Below, in pieces: positions 1 through 5,163 of a stretch of DNA of 8,115 nt. The notes beneath the pieces were generated by a model that made no database searches, had not been told where the DNA came from, and was given only the letters and a program-made list of their open reading frames with translations. This DNA is from an uncultured Acidobacteriota bacterium (GTDB lineage: Bacteria > Acidobacteriota > Thermoanaerobaculia > Gp7-AA8). Both the position numbers and the translations under genes were made by a program. How positions within the stretch are numbered: position 1 is the stretch's first letter; every line of letters begins with the position of its first letter. The stretch spans positions 1 to 8,115 of the forward strand of contig CAMPKJ010000225.1 of the NCBI GenBank assembly GCA_946887105.1. Direction: 5' to 3'.

Positions 1-111
1 GCGGCGCGCGAACGTGATCGGCTCGACTTTGAACGTGGCGACGTCGTCGGAGGGAGAGGAACAGGCGGCCGCGAGAAGGGCGATGCTCGTGAGGACGAGA
101 GGACCCCTCAT
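1..111 (-). CDS. Periplasmic adaptor-like lipoprotein, N-terminal 37 residues only
   Basis: This is the start of a minus-strand gene that continues past the left edge. The 37 visible residues begin with a short signal peptide (Met-Arg-Gly-Pro, then a hydrophobic run) ending in a clear lipobox, Leu13-Ala-Ala-Ala-Cys17, followed by a Ser/Pro/Asp linker. The mature protein would therefore be a lipid-anchored envelope lipoprotein. The residues after the linker (FKVEPITFARR) look like the first beta strand of HlyD/MFP efflux adaptors, and two adaptor genes lie directly upstream in the same direction, so a third adaptor is the likely identity; this part is inference. The ATG at 109-111 is the only start that gives the signal peptide. 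It lies inside the tail of a REP-like repeat. The best Shine-Dalgarno-like purines (GGAGAAGG) are about 12 nt upstream, in the hairpin of that repeat. Confidence 0.6.
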   Translation of the reverse strand, partial: MRGPLVLTSIALLAAACSSPSDDVATFKVEPITFARR

Positions 112-151
112 CCGCCTGCGGCACCTTCTCCCCTCTGCGGAGGGGACAAGG
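104..151 (-). repeat. REP-like unit: hairpin plus tail, copy 1 (inverted)
   Basis: On the minus strand this is a hairpin (arms at 124-135 and 140-151, loop TGCG, one mismatch in the stem) followed by the tail TGCCGCAGGCGGATGAGGGG. The same unit appears at 167-212, 6607-6652 and 6674-6723. The ATG within the tail (GGATGAGGGG) is the start codon of the adaptor gene running off the left edge, so the first codons of that gene are repeat-derived. The sequence GTGAGGACGA just beyond the unit (89-98 and 6663-6672) is also shared with the fourth copy, so the repeat may extend further. Confidence 0.85.
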
Positions 152-166
152 CTGAGACGGAAGTGG

Positions 167-212
167 CCTTCTCCCCTCGTGAGGGGAGAAGGTGCCGCAG
201 GCGGATGAGGGG
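167..212 (+). repeat. REP-like unit, copy 2
   Basis: A perfect 12-bp stem (167-178 with 181-192, CCTTCTCCCCTC against its complement) is followed by the 20-nt tail at 193-212. The 46 bases are identical to 6607-6652. With copy 1 it forms an inverted pair whose hairpins face each other and whose tails point outward. The pair fills the 107-bp gap between two adaptor genes. No transposase is visible; the layout is like REP/BIME elements. Confidence 0.9.
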
Positions 213-218
213 TTGTCG

Positions 219-1454
219 TCACGATTCCTTCTCCTCGTCGCCCTGCTTCGTCACCAGCACGCGGTCGCCGGCCTCGAGCCCCTTCACCACTTCGACGAAA
301 CGATCGTTCTCGCGGCCGAGCTGCACCGGCACGGGATCGACGTCGAGCGCGCCGCGGCGATGGACGAACGGACCGTTCGGGCCGAGGAAGACCGCATCGC
401 GTGGAATGAGCACGGCGCTCTTCACGCGTCCGAGCTCGATCGTTCCCTGGAAGCGCATGCCGGGGCGCATCTTCACCGGGTCGGTGCGATCGAGCTCGAT
501 CTCCACGCGGAGCACCTTCAACGGATCCTGCGTGCCGCGCTTGAACTGCACGGTGCGGCCGGCGCTGGTGATCGTGCCGTGGAACTCTTCGTCCGGATGC
601 GCGTCGAGGCGCAGCGACACGCGCTGCCCGACGGCCACCCGGCCGGCGTCGACTTCATCGACGTCGCCTTCGCCTTTCATGCGCGTGAGGTCGGGGATCT
701 CGATCACGCGCTCGGCCTTCCAGATGCTATCGCCTTCCTTCCGCTTCTCGCCGTTGCGGCTGGTGGTGTAGACCACCGTGCCGTCGCGCGGCGCCTGCAC
801 GTTCATCAGCTGAATGGCGCGCTGCGTGCGCTCCACGAACGCCTCGGCCTCGCGGCGCCTGCTCTCCAGCAGCGTGATGCGCGCGCGTGCGGCGCGGTCG
901 AGCGCTTCGAGGCGTGCACGCACGGCGGTCGCCTCGCGCTGGGCGATGGCGTGCTCGATCTCCGCGGTCTTGCGCTCGGTGATGCCGGTGAGATCGGACG
1001 GCGCCTCGAGCTTGAGCGAGGTCTTCTTCAGCGTCGCCTCCGCCTCGGCCAGCCGCAGGCGCTCATCCTTACTCTGCAGCGCGAGATCGTTGCGCTCCTT
1101 CTCGATCTGCTTGCGCGACTCGTCCGCCTCGGCCGTCTTCTCCTGCAGTTGCCGCTGCAGGTCGGTGGTGTCGAACGACAGCACCGGCTGCCCCTTCTTC
1201 ACCTCGCTCCCCTCGCGGGCGATGCGCGAGATCTTGAAGTTCCACATGTCGTCGACCTGCGGCGGGCCGAGCGCCTCCGAGCTCATCGACGCAAGCGTGC
1301 CGATCACTTCCAATCCGGTGATCAGATCGCCGCGCGTGGCGCGCACCCACTCGCCCTGCCGGTCGGCGGCGAGCTTGTTGCGCAGCGTCCAGCCGCCGAA
1401 GAGGAAGACGACGATGGCCGCGGCGGGGATGGTGATGCGGAGACTCTTACGCAT
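219..1454 (-). CDS. HlyD/MFP-family efflux adaptor with N-terminal membrane anchor
   Basis: The 411-residue protein is a periplasmic adaptor of the kind that links an inner-membrane pump (MacB-type ABC or RND) to an outer-membrane channel. In order it shows a single N-terminal transmembrane segment (about 7-24), a first beta-barrel/lipoyl half (about 36-95), a long coiled-coil hairpin rich in Glu, Lys and Arg (about 96-215), the second lipoyl half with the diagnostic APRDG at 221-225, a beta-barrel domain (about 250-345, including VAVGQRVSLRLDA and MRPGMRFQG), and a C-terminal membrane-proximal domain (IPRDAVF, then GLEAGDRVLV). The start at 1454 is chosen over an in-frame ATG 10 codons upstream because AAGGGG (1460-1465) sits 5 nt before it and the protein then begins with basic residues and the anchor. 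It lies 101 bp downstream of another adaptor gene, probably in the same transcript. Pump and substrate are not visible. Confidence 0.85.
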   Translation of the reverse strand: MRKSLRITIPAAAIVVFLFGGWTLRNKLAADRQGEWVRATRGDLITGLEVIGTLASMSSEALGPPQVDDMWNFKISRIAREGSEVKKGQPVLSFDTTDLQRQLQEKTAEADESRKQIEKERNDLALQSKDERLRLAEAEATLKKTSLKLEAPSDLTGITERKTAEIEHAIAQREATAVRARLEALDRAARARITLLESRRREAEAFVERTQRAIQLMNVQAPRDGTVVYTTSRNGEKRKEGDSIWKAERVIEIPDLTRMKGEGDVDEVDAGRVAVGQRVSLRLDAHPDEEFHGTITSAGRTVQFKRGTQDPLKVLRVEIELDRTDPVKMRPGMRFQGTIELGRVKSAVLIPRDAVFLGPNGPFVHRRGALDVDPVPVQLGRENDRFVEVVKGLEAGDRVLVTKQGDEEKES

Positions 1455-1470
1455 GTGTGCCCCTTCGGAG

Positions 1471-1551
1471 TCGCAAAGTCTCAAAGTTGCAAAGTCTCAA
1501 AGGACGGCGGCGCGCGCTACTTTGCGACTTTGAGACTTTGCGACTTTGAGA
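1471..1551. repeat. Palindrome with tandem 8-bp arms
   Basis: The left arm (1471-1502) is four 8-bp units: TCGCAAAG, TCTCAAAG, TTGCAAAG, TCTCAAAG. The right arm (1520-1551) is four complementary units, CTTTGCGA alternating with CTTTGAGA. The centre (1503-1519) is GC-rich. Because the two unit types alternate, the arms pair best one unit out of step: 1471-1494 with 1520-1543 gives 24 bp with one G-U-type mismatch, and 1480-1502 with 1528-1550 gives a second equivalent register. In the minus-strand transcript it would form a hairpin immediately after the stop codon of the upstream adaptor and a few bases before the Shine-Dalgarno of the downstream one. Confidence 0.9.
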
Positions 1552-1555
1552 GACT

Positions 1556-2761
1556 TCACGCTCCCACCTTCACGACCGGCTCGAGCTTCTGGCCGAGCTC
1601 CAGTCCTTCGATGACGACGCAGTCCTGCGCGTTGCACGGTCCGAGCTTCACTTCCTTCGTTCCTCCGCCGGAGAGGCGCGCCACCGGTTGGGGACCGGAG
1701 AAATCGATGGCCGCACGCGGCGCGAGCAGCGTCTGCGCGTTCGTGCCGCGATCCCTCCCGCGATCGACGATGACGCGCGCGGAGAGACCGGGCCGCATGC
1801 GCTCGGCATCGAGCTTGTCGAGCGCGATCAGCACCTCGAACTGCCGGCGCAGCGATTGGCGGCGGATCTCCTGCGCGACGGCGGAGATGGCCGAGATCTT
1901 TCCCGCGTACTGCATCTGCGGAAAGGCATCGAGCGTGACCGTCACCGGCATCCCGACGGCGATCTTGCCGTCGTCGACGTCCGCCAGCGCGGCACTCACG
2001 CGCAGCGAGTCGAGATCGGGAAGCATGGCGATGGGCATGCCGACGAACACCGTGTCGCCGCTCTGCATCTTGCGCCCTTCCCATGGGATGTCGCGGATGA
2101 CGACGATGCCGTCGCGCGGCGCGCGCAGCACCAGCTCTTCGATGGCGCGCTCCGCGGTGGTGATGTCGCGCTGCGCTTTTTCGATGCGCAGCTCGAGATT
2201 GCGCCGTTCCGCCGCGACCGCCGTCCGGCGCGACGCGAGCACGTCCACCGCCTTCTCCCACGCCACGGTGGTGCGGCGCAACGCGGTCTGTTTTTCCTCG
2301 TACGCCTTCGTGGAAAGCAGCTCGCGCGGGATGACCACGTCGAGCTTGGCCTTCTCCATCGCCGCTTTCGCCTTCTCGGCTTCGAGCTGCTTCTGCTCGA
2401 GGTCCGCGGCCCACTGCGCCTCGTTCTGCTGCAGTTCCTGCAGTGCCTGGGTCAGCGTCTGGCGCTTCGACTCGAGTTCGGCCGTGAGCGAGGTGTTGTC
2501 GAGCTCGACCGCCGGCTCGCCGCCCTTCACCATCGAGCCATCCTCGGCGATCCACTTGATGGCGGTCTGCCACGACGGCAGCGGCGGGACGTTCAGCGAC
2601 TCGCCGCGAGCGGCTTCGAGCTCGCCCGAAAGGACCAGATCGCTGGCCAGATCGCCTTTGCGGACGCGAAGCTCGCCGGGTGGCGGCGTCTCCGAATAAC
2701 CGGAGAAGCAGCCGGTCAGGAGCACTGACGCGAAGAGGGCGCAAAGATCAGCGCGTTTCAT
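1556..2761 (-). CDS. HlyD/MFP-family efflux adaptor lipoprotein
   Basis: The 401-residue protein is a periplasmic efflux adaptor. The signal peptide ends in a lipobox, Leu15-Thr-Gly-Cys18, so it is probably lipid-anchored rather than held by a transmembrane helix. After a Pro-rich linker come the first beta-barrel/lipoyl strands (about 30-90, with GSMVKGGEPAVELDN), a long coiled-coil hairpin (about 91-210), the second lipoyl half with APRDG at 214-218, the beta-barrel (about 250-335, with IAVGMPVTVTLDAFP and MRPGLSARV), and a C-terminal domain ending in GLELGQKLEPVV. Two cysteines (376 and 381, in PCNAQDC) could form a disulfide in the periplasm. The ATG at 2761 is the only start giving the signal peptide; no strong Shine-Dalgarno precedes it. 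It is the first gene of the minus-strand set and faces egtD across a 66-bp divergent gap. Confidence 0.85.
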   Translation of the reverse strand: MKRADLCALFASVLLTGCFSGYSETPPPGELRVRKGDLASDLVLSGELEAARGESLNVPPLPSWQTAIKWIAEDGSMVKGGEPAVELDNTSLTAELESKRQTLTQALQELQQNEAQWAADLEQKQLEAEKAKAAMEKAKLDVVIPRELLSTKAYEEKQTALRRTTVAWEKAVDVLASRRTAVAAERRNLELRIEKAQRDITTAERAIEELVLRAPRDGIVVIRDIPWEGRKMQSGDTVFVGMPIAMLPDLDSLRVSAALADVDDGKIAVGMPVTVTLDAFPQMQYAGKISAISAVAQEIRRQSLRRQFEVLIALDKLDAERMRPGLSARVIVDRGRDRGTNAQTLLAPRAAIDFSGPQPVARLSGGGTKEVKLGPCNAQDCVVIEGLELGQKLEPVVKVGA

Positions 2762-2781
2762 AGGGATTCGGACAATCAGAC

Positions 2782-2820
2782 GATTGTACGGGCGGAAAGT
2801 TCGCTCACCGCCCTACAATC
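2782..2820. promoter_or_regulatory. Symmetric divergent promoter/operator region
   Basis: The gap between the adaptor operon and egtD contains an imperfect inverted repeat: GATTGTACGGGCGG (2782-2795) against CCGCCCTACAATC (2808-2820), with one extra C in the left arm. Each arm carries TACAAT reading outward, at 2814-2819 on the plus strand and 2788-2783 on the minus strand. These are good -10 candidates for the two divergent genes. No convincing -35 lies at the usual spacing from either, so recruitment by an activator is possible. The plus-strand TACAAT is only 8 bp from the egtD GTG, which would give a leaderless or nearly leaderless transcript. Confidence 0.5.
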
Positions 2821-2827
2821 CGCGGCT

Positions 2828-3883
2828 GTGATCGAAGATTTTCAGCGCGACGTGCGCGAGGGACTGACGGCGCCGCGCAAGTGGCTGCCGCCGCGCTGGT
2901 TCTACGATGACCTCGGCTCGGCTCTCTTTGACGCCATCTGCTTCCTCCCCGAGTACTACGTCATGCGCGCGGAGAGCGAAGTGTTGCGGACGCACCGCGA
3001 TGCGATCGTCGACGCGTTCGGCGACATCCCGGGGAGAGGCATTCGCCTGGTGGAGCTCGGCAGCGGCGCGGCGCGCAAGACGCGCATCCTCCTCGATGTG
3101 CTGACCCGGCGGCAGAGCGAACTGGAGTACGTGCCGGTGGACGTCGACGCGGGGATGCTGGAACGGAGCGCGCGCGAGTTGCAGAACGACTACGCGAACC
3201 TGCGCGTGCGGCCGGTGCAATCGGACTTCACACGTCCTTCCGTCGCGCTCGCGGCGGCGACAACGAGTCCCTCGGAGTTCCTCGGTTCCTCGGAGTTCCT
3301 CGGGGCGGTGCCCGCCCTTCCCTCCGAGGAACTCCGAGGAACGCCGAGGCACCCGAGGAACCGTGTGCCGCGCACCATCGTGCTCTTCCTCGGATCGACG
3401 ATCGGCAATCTCGATCCCGGCGCCGCGATCGCGATGCTGCGCGATCTGCGCAACGCGCTGCGTCCCGGCGACGCGCTGTTCCTCGGCGCGGACCTGCGCA
3501 AGAGCCGCGACATCCTCGAACCGGCATACGACGATCCGCTCGGCGTCACCGCGGCGTTCAATCTCAATCTGCTGGTGCGCATCAATCGCGAGCTGGGCGG
3601 ACACTTCGCGCTCGATGCGTTCCGCCATCGCGCGTTCTATGACGAAACATTGGGGCGCATCGAAATGCACCTGGTCAGCACGCGCACACAACGCGTGCGT
3701 ATCGACGCGCTCGATCTCGAGATCGCATTCGACGAAGGCGAGACCATCCACACCGAGAGCTCGTACAAGCACGATGCAACGACGCTGGCGGCATTGGCCG
3801 CGGACAGCGGCTTCACCATCGAGCAGCGCTGGACCGACACGCGCGGCTGGTTCGCGGACGTGTTGATGATCGCGACACAGTAA
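2828..3883 (+). CDS. egtD: L-histidine N-alpha-methyltransferase (ergothioneine biosynthesis)
   Basis: EgtD uses three S-adenosylmethionine to trimethylate the alpha-amino group of histidine, giving hercynine, the precursor of ergothioneine. The 351-residue protein has the family signatures: KWLPPRWFYDD near the N-terminus, PEYYVMRAESEVL (41-53), the SAM-binding ELGSG (77-81) followed by ARKTR, VPVDVD (102-107), QSDF (131-134), FLGSTIGNLDP (about 187-197; Asn194 matches the substrate-binding Asn), AYDDPLGVTAAFN, RIEMHL, and ESSYKH (Glu310, Ser312 match the pair contacting the histidine imidazole). The start is GTG at 2828, with no clear Shine-Dalgarno. Mycobacterial EgtD is about 320 residues; the extra 30 or so match residues 147-179 here, which are encoded by a palindromic repeat inserted in frame. 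No egtB neighbour is visible in this window. Confidence 0.93.
   Translation: MIEDFQRDVREGLTAPRKWLPPRWFYDDLGSALFDAICFLPEYYVMRAESEVLRTHRDAIVDAFGDIPGRGIRLVELGSGAARKTRILLDVLTRRQSELEYVPVDVDAGMLERSARELQNDYANLRVRPVQSDFTRPSVALAAATTSPSEFLGSSEFLGAVPALPSEELRGTPRHPRNRVPRTIVLFLGSTIGNLDPGAAIAMLRDLRNALRPGDALFLGADLRKSRDILEPAYDDPLGVTAAFNLNLLVRINRELGGHFALDAFRHRAFYDETLGRIEMHLVSTRTQRVRIDALDLEIAFDEGETIHTESSYKHDATTLAALAADSGFTIEQRWTDTRGWFADVLMIATQ
3269..3362. repeat. Palindrome with tandem 8-10 bp arms, inside egtD
   Basis: The left arm (about 3269-3303) is a run of CCTCGGAGTT and CCTCGGTT units; the right arm (about 3321-3362) is the complement in slightly degraded form. The innermost 18 nt pair perfectly (3286-3303 with 3324-3341) around a 20-nt GC-rich centre. 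It is read through in the egtD frame, giving the repeated peptide SEFLG-SSEFLG followed by an Arg/Pro-rich stretch. It falls between the QSDF motif and the FLGSTIGN strand, where other EgtD proteins have a short loop. Confidence 0.88.
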
Positions 3884-3963
3884 GTTTTCAGCGACAGGAA
3901 AAATCGCGTTCCACTTCCCGTAGACGCTCCATTGCGAAAGACGCGATCGCGCATGCGCACAAT

Positions 3964-4008
3964 ACGTTCGGGTTCGCGCCCGAAGCACCGCGCGCGCGAA
4001 CCGAACGT
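3964..4008. repeat. Long imperfect hairpin downstream of egtD
   Basis: The left arm 3964-3979 (ACGTTCGGGTTCGCGC) pairs with the right arm 3994-4008 over 15 bp with one bulged G, around a 14-nt loop. It begins 80 bases after the egtD stop codon. No T-run follows on either strand, so it is not a standard intrinsic terminator. It could protect the 3' end of the egtD message or bind a protein. Confidence 0.6.
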
Positions 4009-4136
4009 GCATCATCGAGCACCGCTCTGCACGTCGCACAATCCCTTGCGATCACTCCATTGCGCACCCGTGCTGCGCATCAAGATGCTCCCGCTTCTTC
4101 GGGCGGTAGCCGCTGGTCCTGACCCCTAAAAACGGA

Positions 4137-4152
4137 TGTTCAATTCTGAACA
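4137..4152. promoter_or_regulatory. Dyad operator candidate TGTTCA-N4-TGAACA
   Basis: A perfect 6-bp inverted repeat with a 4-bp spacer (ATTC) lies 41 bp upstream of the ATG of the Crp/Fnr-family gene. Crp/Fnr proteins bind dyads of similar size and spacing (FNR: TTGAT-N4-ATCAA), so autoregulation is a natural reading, but the half-site is not the FNR or CRP consensus. Confidence 0.45.
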
Positions 4153-4193
4153 GACGAAGCAGCCGCCGCTGCCTAGGATCGCTGCACTTCCGC

Positions 4194-4849
4194 ATGTATT
4201 CCCTAAAGACCACGGCGCCTGCGCAAGCACCGTCGCTCCGAGAGATCTTCGACCGGCACACGCTGGCGGCCACTCGGATGCGCATCGACGGACAGCAGCT
4301 GGTGTACGCGACCGGTGAGGAAGACGAGGCGCTGTATCTCATCGAGCAAGGGCAGGTGAAGATCTCCATGGCCTCGGCGGAAGGGAAGGACTGCCTGCTC
4401 GCGATCTACGGTCCGGGCGACGTGTTCGGCGAGTCGTGCTTCGACGGCAACCGGCGCCGCGGGGATACGGCGACGGCGATGACGTTCACCATCGCCCGCC
4501 GCGCCTTGAAGTGGAACGCGCCAGTGCGATCGAGGTGCTGCTGCGTCACCTCGCGCAACGACTCGAGGACCGGCAGATGGCGGTCTTCGATCTGATCACC
4601 AACGACTCCGAACAGCGGCTGGCGAAGGTGCTGCTCACGTTTGGCGAGAAGCTCGGCCGCGCCGACGGTCCATTCCTCCGCCTCGAGCACCGCATCTCGC
4701 ACGAAGAGCTCTCGCAGATCGTCGGCACGACGCGCCCGCGCATCACCGCATTCATGCAGCGCTTCCGCACGCTGGGGCTGATCGAGACCGCCGGCCGCTC
4801 GATCAGCGTGCACCGCCAGCGCATCCGGGCGTTTCTCGCCCGCGAGTGA
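4194..4849 (+). pseudogene. Crp/Fnr-family transcription regulator, frameshifted
   Basis: The gene encodes a Crp/Fnr-type regulator split across two frames. The first part (from ATG 4194) gives the cyclic-nucleotide-binding-like beta barrel, including EALYLIEQGQVKISMASAEG and GPGDVFGESCF, and ends near TATAMTFTIARRAL. The rest is read one base back, from about 4515 to the stop at 4847-4849: the dimerisation helix (LLRHLAQRLEDRQMAVFDL), NDSEQRLAKVLL, and a helix-turn-helix (SHEELSQIVGTTRPRITAFMQRFRTLG). Adding one base between AAG and TGG near 4512-4514 restores a continuous product of about 218 residues. The link between barrel and helix also looks a few residues short compared with relatives, so a larger deletion is possible. 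There are no Fnr-type iron-sulfur cysteines near the N-terminus. A one-base assembly error or a real inactivation would both explain this. The Shine-Dalgarno is weak. Confidence 0.65.
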
Positions 4850-4865
4850 CTCTTTTGTTCCTTTC

Positions 4866-4885
4866 CGACCCGCGCGCGCGGGTCG
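4866..4885. other. Perfect 20-bp GC palindrome after the regulator gene
   Basis: CGACCCGCGC followed by its exact complement lies 17 bp after the stop codon of the Crp/Fnr-like gene. It could act as a transcription terminator hairpin, but no T-run follows on either strand. A second small stem (CGGGAG 4897-4902, CTCCCG 4911-4916) comes next. Confidence 0.45.
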
Positions 4886-4923
4886 AAATGCAGGTCCGGG
4901 AGCGGGTGTTCTCCCGTCCGGCG

Positions 4924-4951
4924 TTGCATTCGCTGGCGCCGTGAGTATCAT
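4924..4951 (+). promoter_or_regulatory. Sigma-70-type promoter for tRNA-His
   Basis: TTGCAT (4924-4929) and TATCAT (4946-4951) are separated by 16 bp. The tRNA 5' end is at 4963, 12 bases after the -10 element, so the transcript would have a leader of only a few bases. Confidence 0.5.
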
Positions 4952-4962
4952 TCGCCTCCCGT

Positions 4963-5039
4963 GCCGGGGTAGCTCAGTTGGTTAGAGCACTGGATTGTGG
5001 ATCCAGGGGTCGACGGTTCGAGCCCGTCCCTCGGTACCA
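4963..5039 (+). tRNA. tRNA-His (anticodon GTG), lacking the usual G-1 and C73
   Basis: The full cloverleaf can be drawn: acceptor 4963-4969 with 5029-5035, D-stem GCTC/GAGC, anticodon stem CTGGA/TCCAG with loop TTGTGGA (anticodon 4997-4999), variable loop GGGTC, T-stem GACGG/CCGTC with loop TTCGAGC, and encoded CCA (5037-5039). Almost all bacterial tRNA-His have an extra G at -1 paired to C73. Here position -1 is T, the discriminator is A73 (5036), and the first pair is G1:U72 (4963 and 5035). This is the arrangement described for alpha-proteobacteria such as Caulobacter crescentus, where A73, U72 and the anticodon are the identity elements for a divergent HisRS. The gene for HisRS follows 124 bp downstream. 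Confidence 0.93.
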
Positions 5040-5040
5040 T

Positions 5041-5061
5041 TTCTGCCGCTTCGCGGCAGAA
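5041..5061 (+). terminator. Hairpin directly after tRNA-His
   Basis: A perfect 9-bp stem (TTCTGCCGC 5041-5049 with GCGGCAGAA 5053-5061) with a 3-nt loop starts two bases after the CCA end. Its position suggests a terminator or processing hairpin for the tRNA. It lacks a T-run; the AT-rich palindrome follows directly. Confidence 0.45.
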
Positions 5062-5135
5062 TTGAGAATTGAGAATTGAAAATTGAGAATGCCCGCGTCG
5101 AGCAATTCTCAATTCTCAATTCTCAATTCTCAATT
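5060..5135. repeat. Palindrome with tandem 7-bp arms
   Basis: The left arm (5060-5090) is four AATTGAG units (one is AATTGAA) plus AAT. The right arm (5105-5135) is the exact complement apart from one base, so the two can form a 31-bp stem around a 14-nt GC-rich centre (5091-5104). It is an AT-rich island in GC-rich DNA, lying between the tRNA-His hairpin and the hisS Shine-Dalgarno. In-frame translation of this region upstream of hisS gives only low-complexity repeats, so it is not coding. Confidence 0.93.
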
Positions 5136-5163
5136 CCGATCCGCGGGCCCAAGAGGCACGCCA

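Larger units (their letters stand above)
3884..4193. other. Non-coding stretch between egtD and the Crp/Fnr-like gene
   Basis: No convincing coding frame is seen in these 310 bases on either strand. They contain a hairpin at 3964-4008, a 10-bp direct repeat (CTCCATTGCG at about 3927-3936 and 4055-4064), a short CCCG/CGGG stem around 4090-4105, and a perfect dyad at 4137-4152 shortly before the next gene. The segment GGTCCTGACCCC near 4115-4126 resembles sequences seen at edges of small mobile elements, but no second end is visible. Confidence 0.5.

Noticed and set aside
192..2699. 835-codon open frame on the plus strand
   Set aside because: It is antisense to the two adaptor genes, has no coherent domains and is rich in Ser, Arg and His. 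Long shadow frames are expected in GC-rich DNA, while the minus-strand proteins show clear HlyD features.
2813..4039. 408-codon open frame on the minus strand
   Set aside because: It is the antisense shadow of egtD and the following non-coding stretch; no recognisable domains.
4115..4130. Mobile-element end (GGTCCTGACCCC)
   Set aside because: No matching inverted end, target duplication or transposase is visible in the window.
4436..4849. Separate gene for a stand-alone helix-turn-helix protein
   Set aside because: Its first 29 or so residues are out-of-frame translation of the ligand-binding domain and no ribosome-binding site precedes the ATG; it is better read as the second half of the frameshifted regulator.
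4866..4885. Firm intrinsic terminator call for the palindrome after the regulator gene
   Set aside because: The stem is perfect but no T-run follows on either strand, so it is listed only as a palindrome.
5060..5135. CRISPR array
   Set aside because: The 7-bp units are contiguous without spacers and the arms are inverted; the same applies to the other two palindromes. No cas gene is present.
5083..5163. Earlier in-frame start for hisS
   Set aside because: It would translate the AATTGAG palindrome into low-complexity sequence; ATG 5164 has AAGAGG seven bases upstream and the normal HisRS N-terminus.
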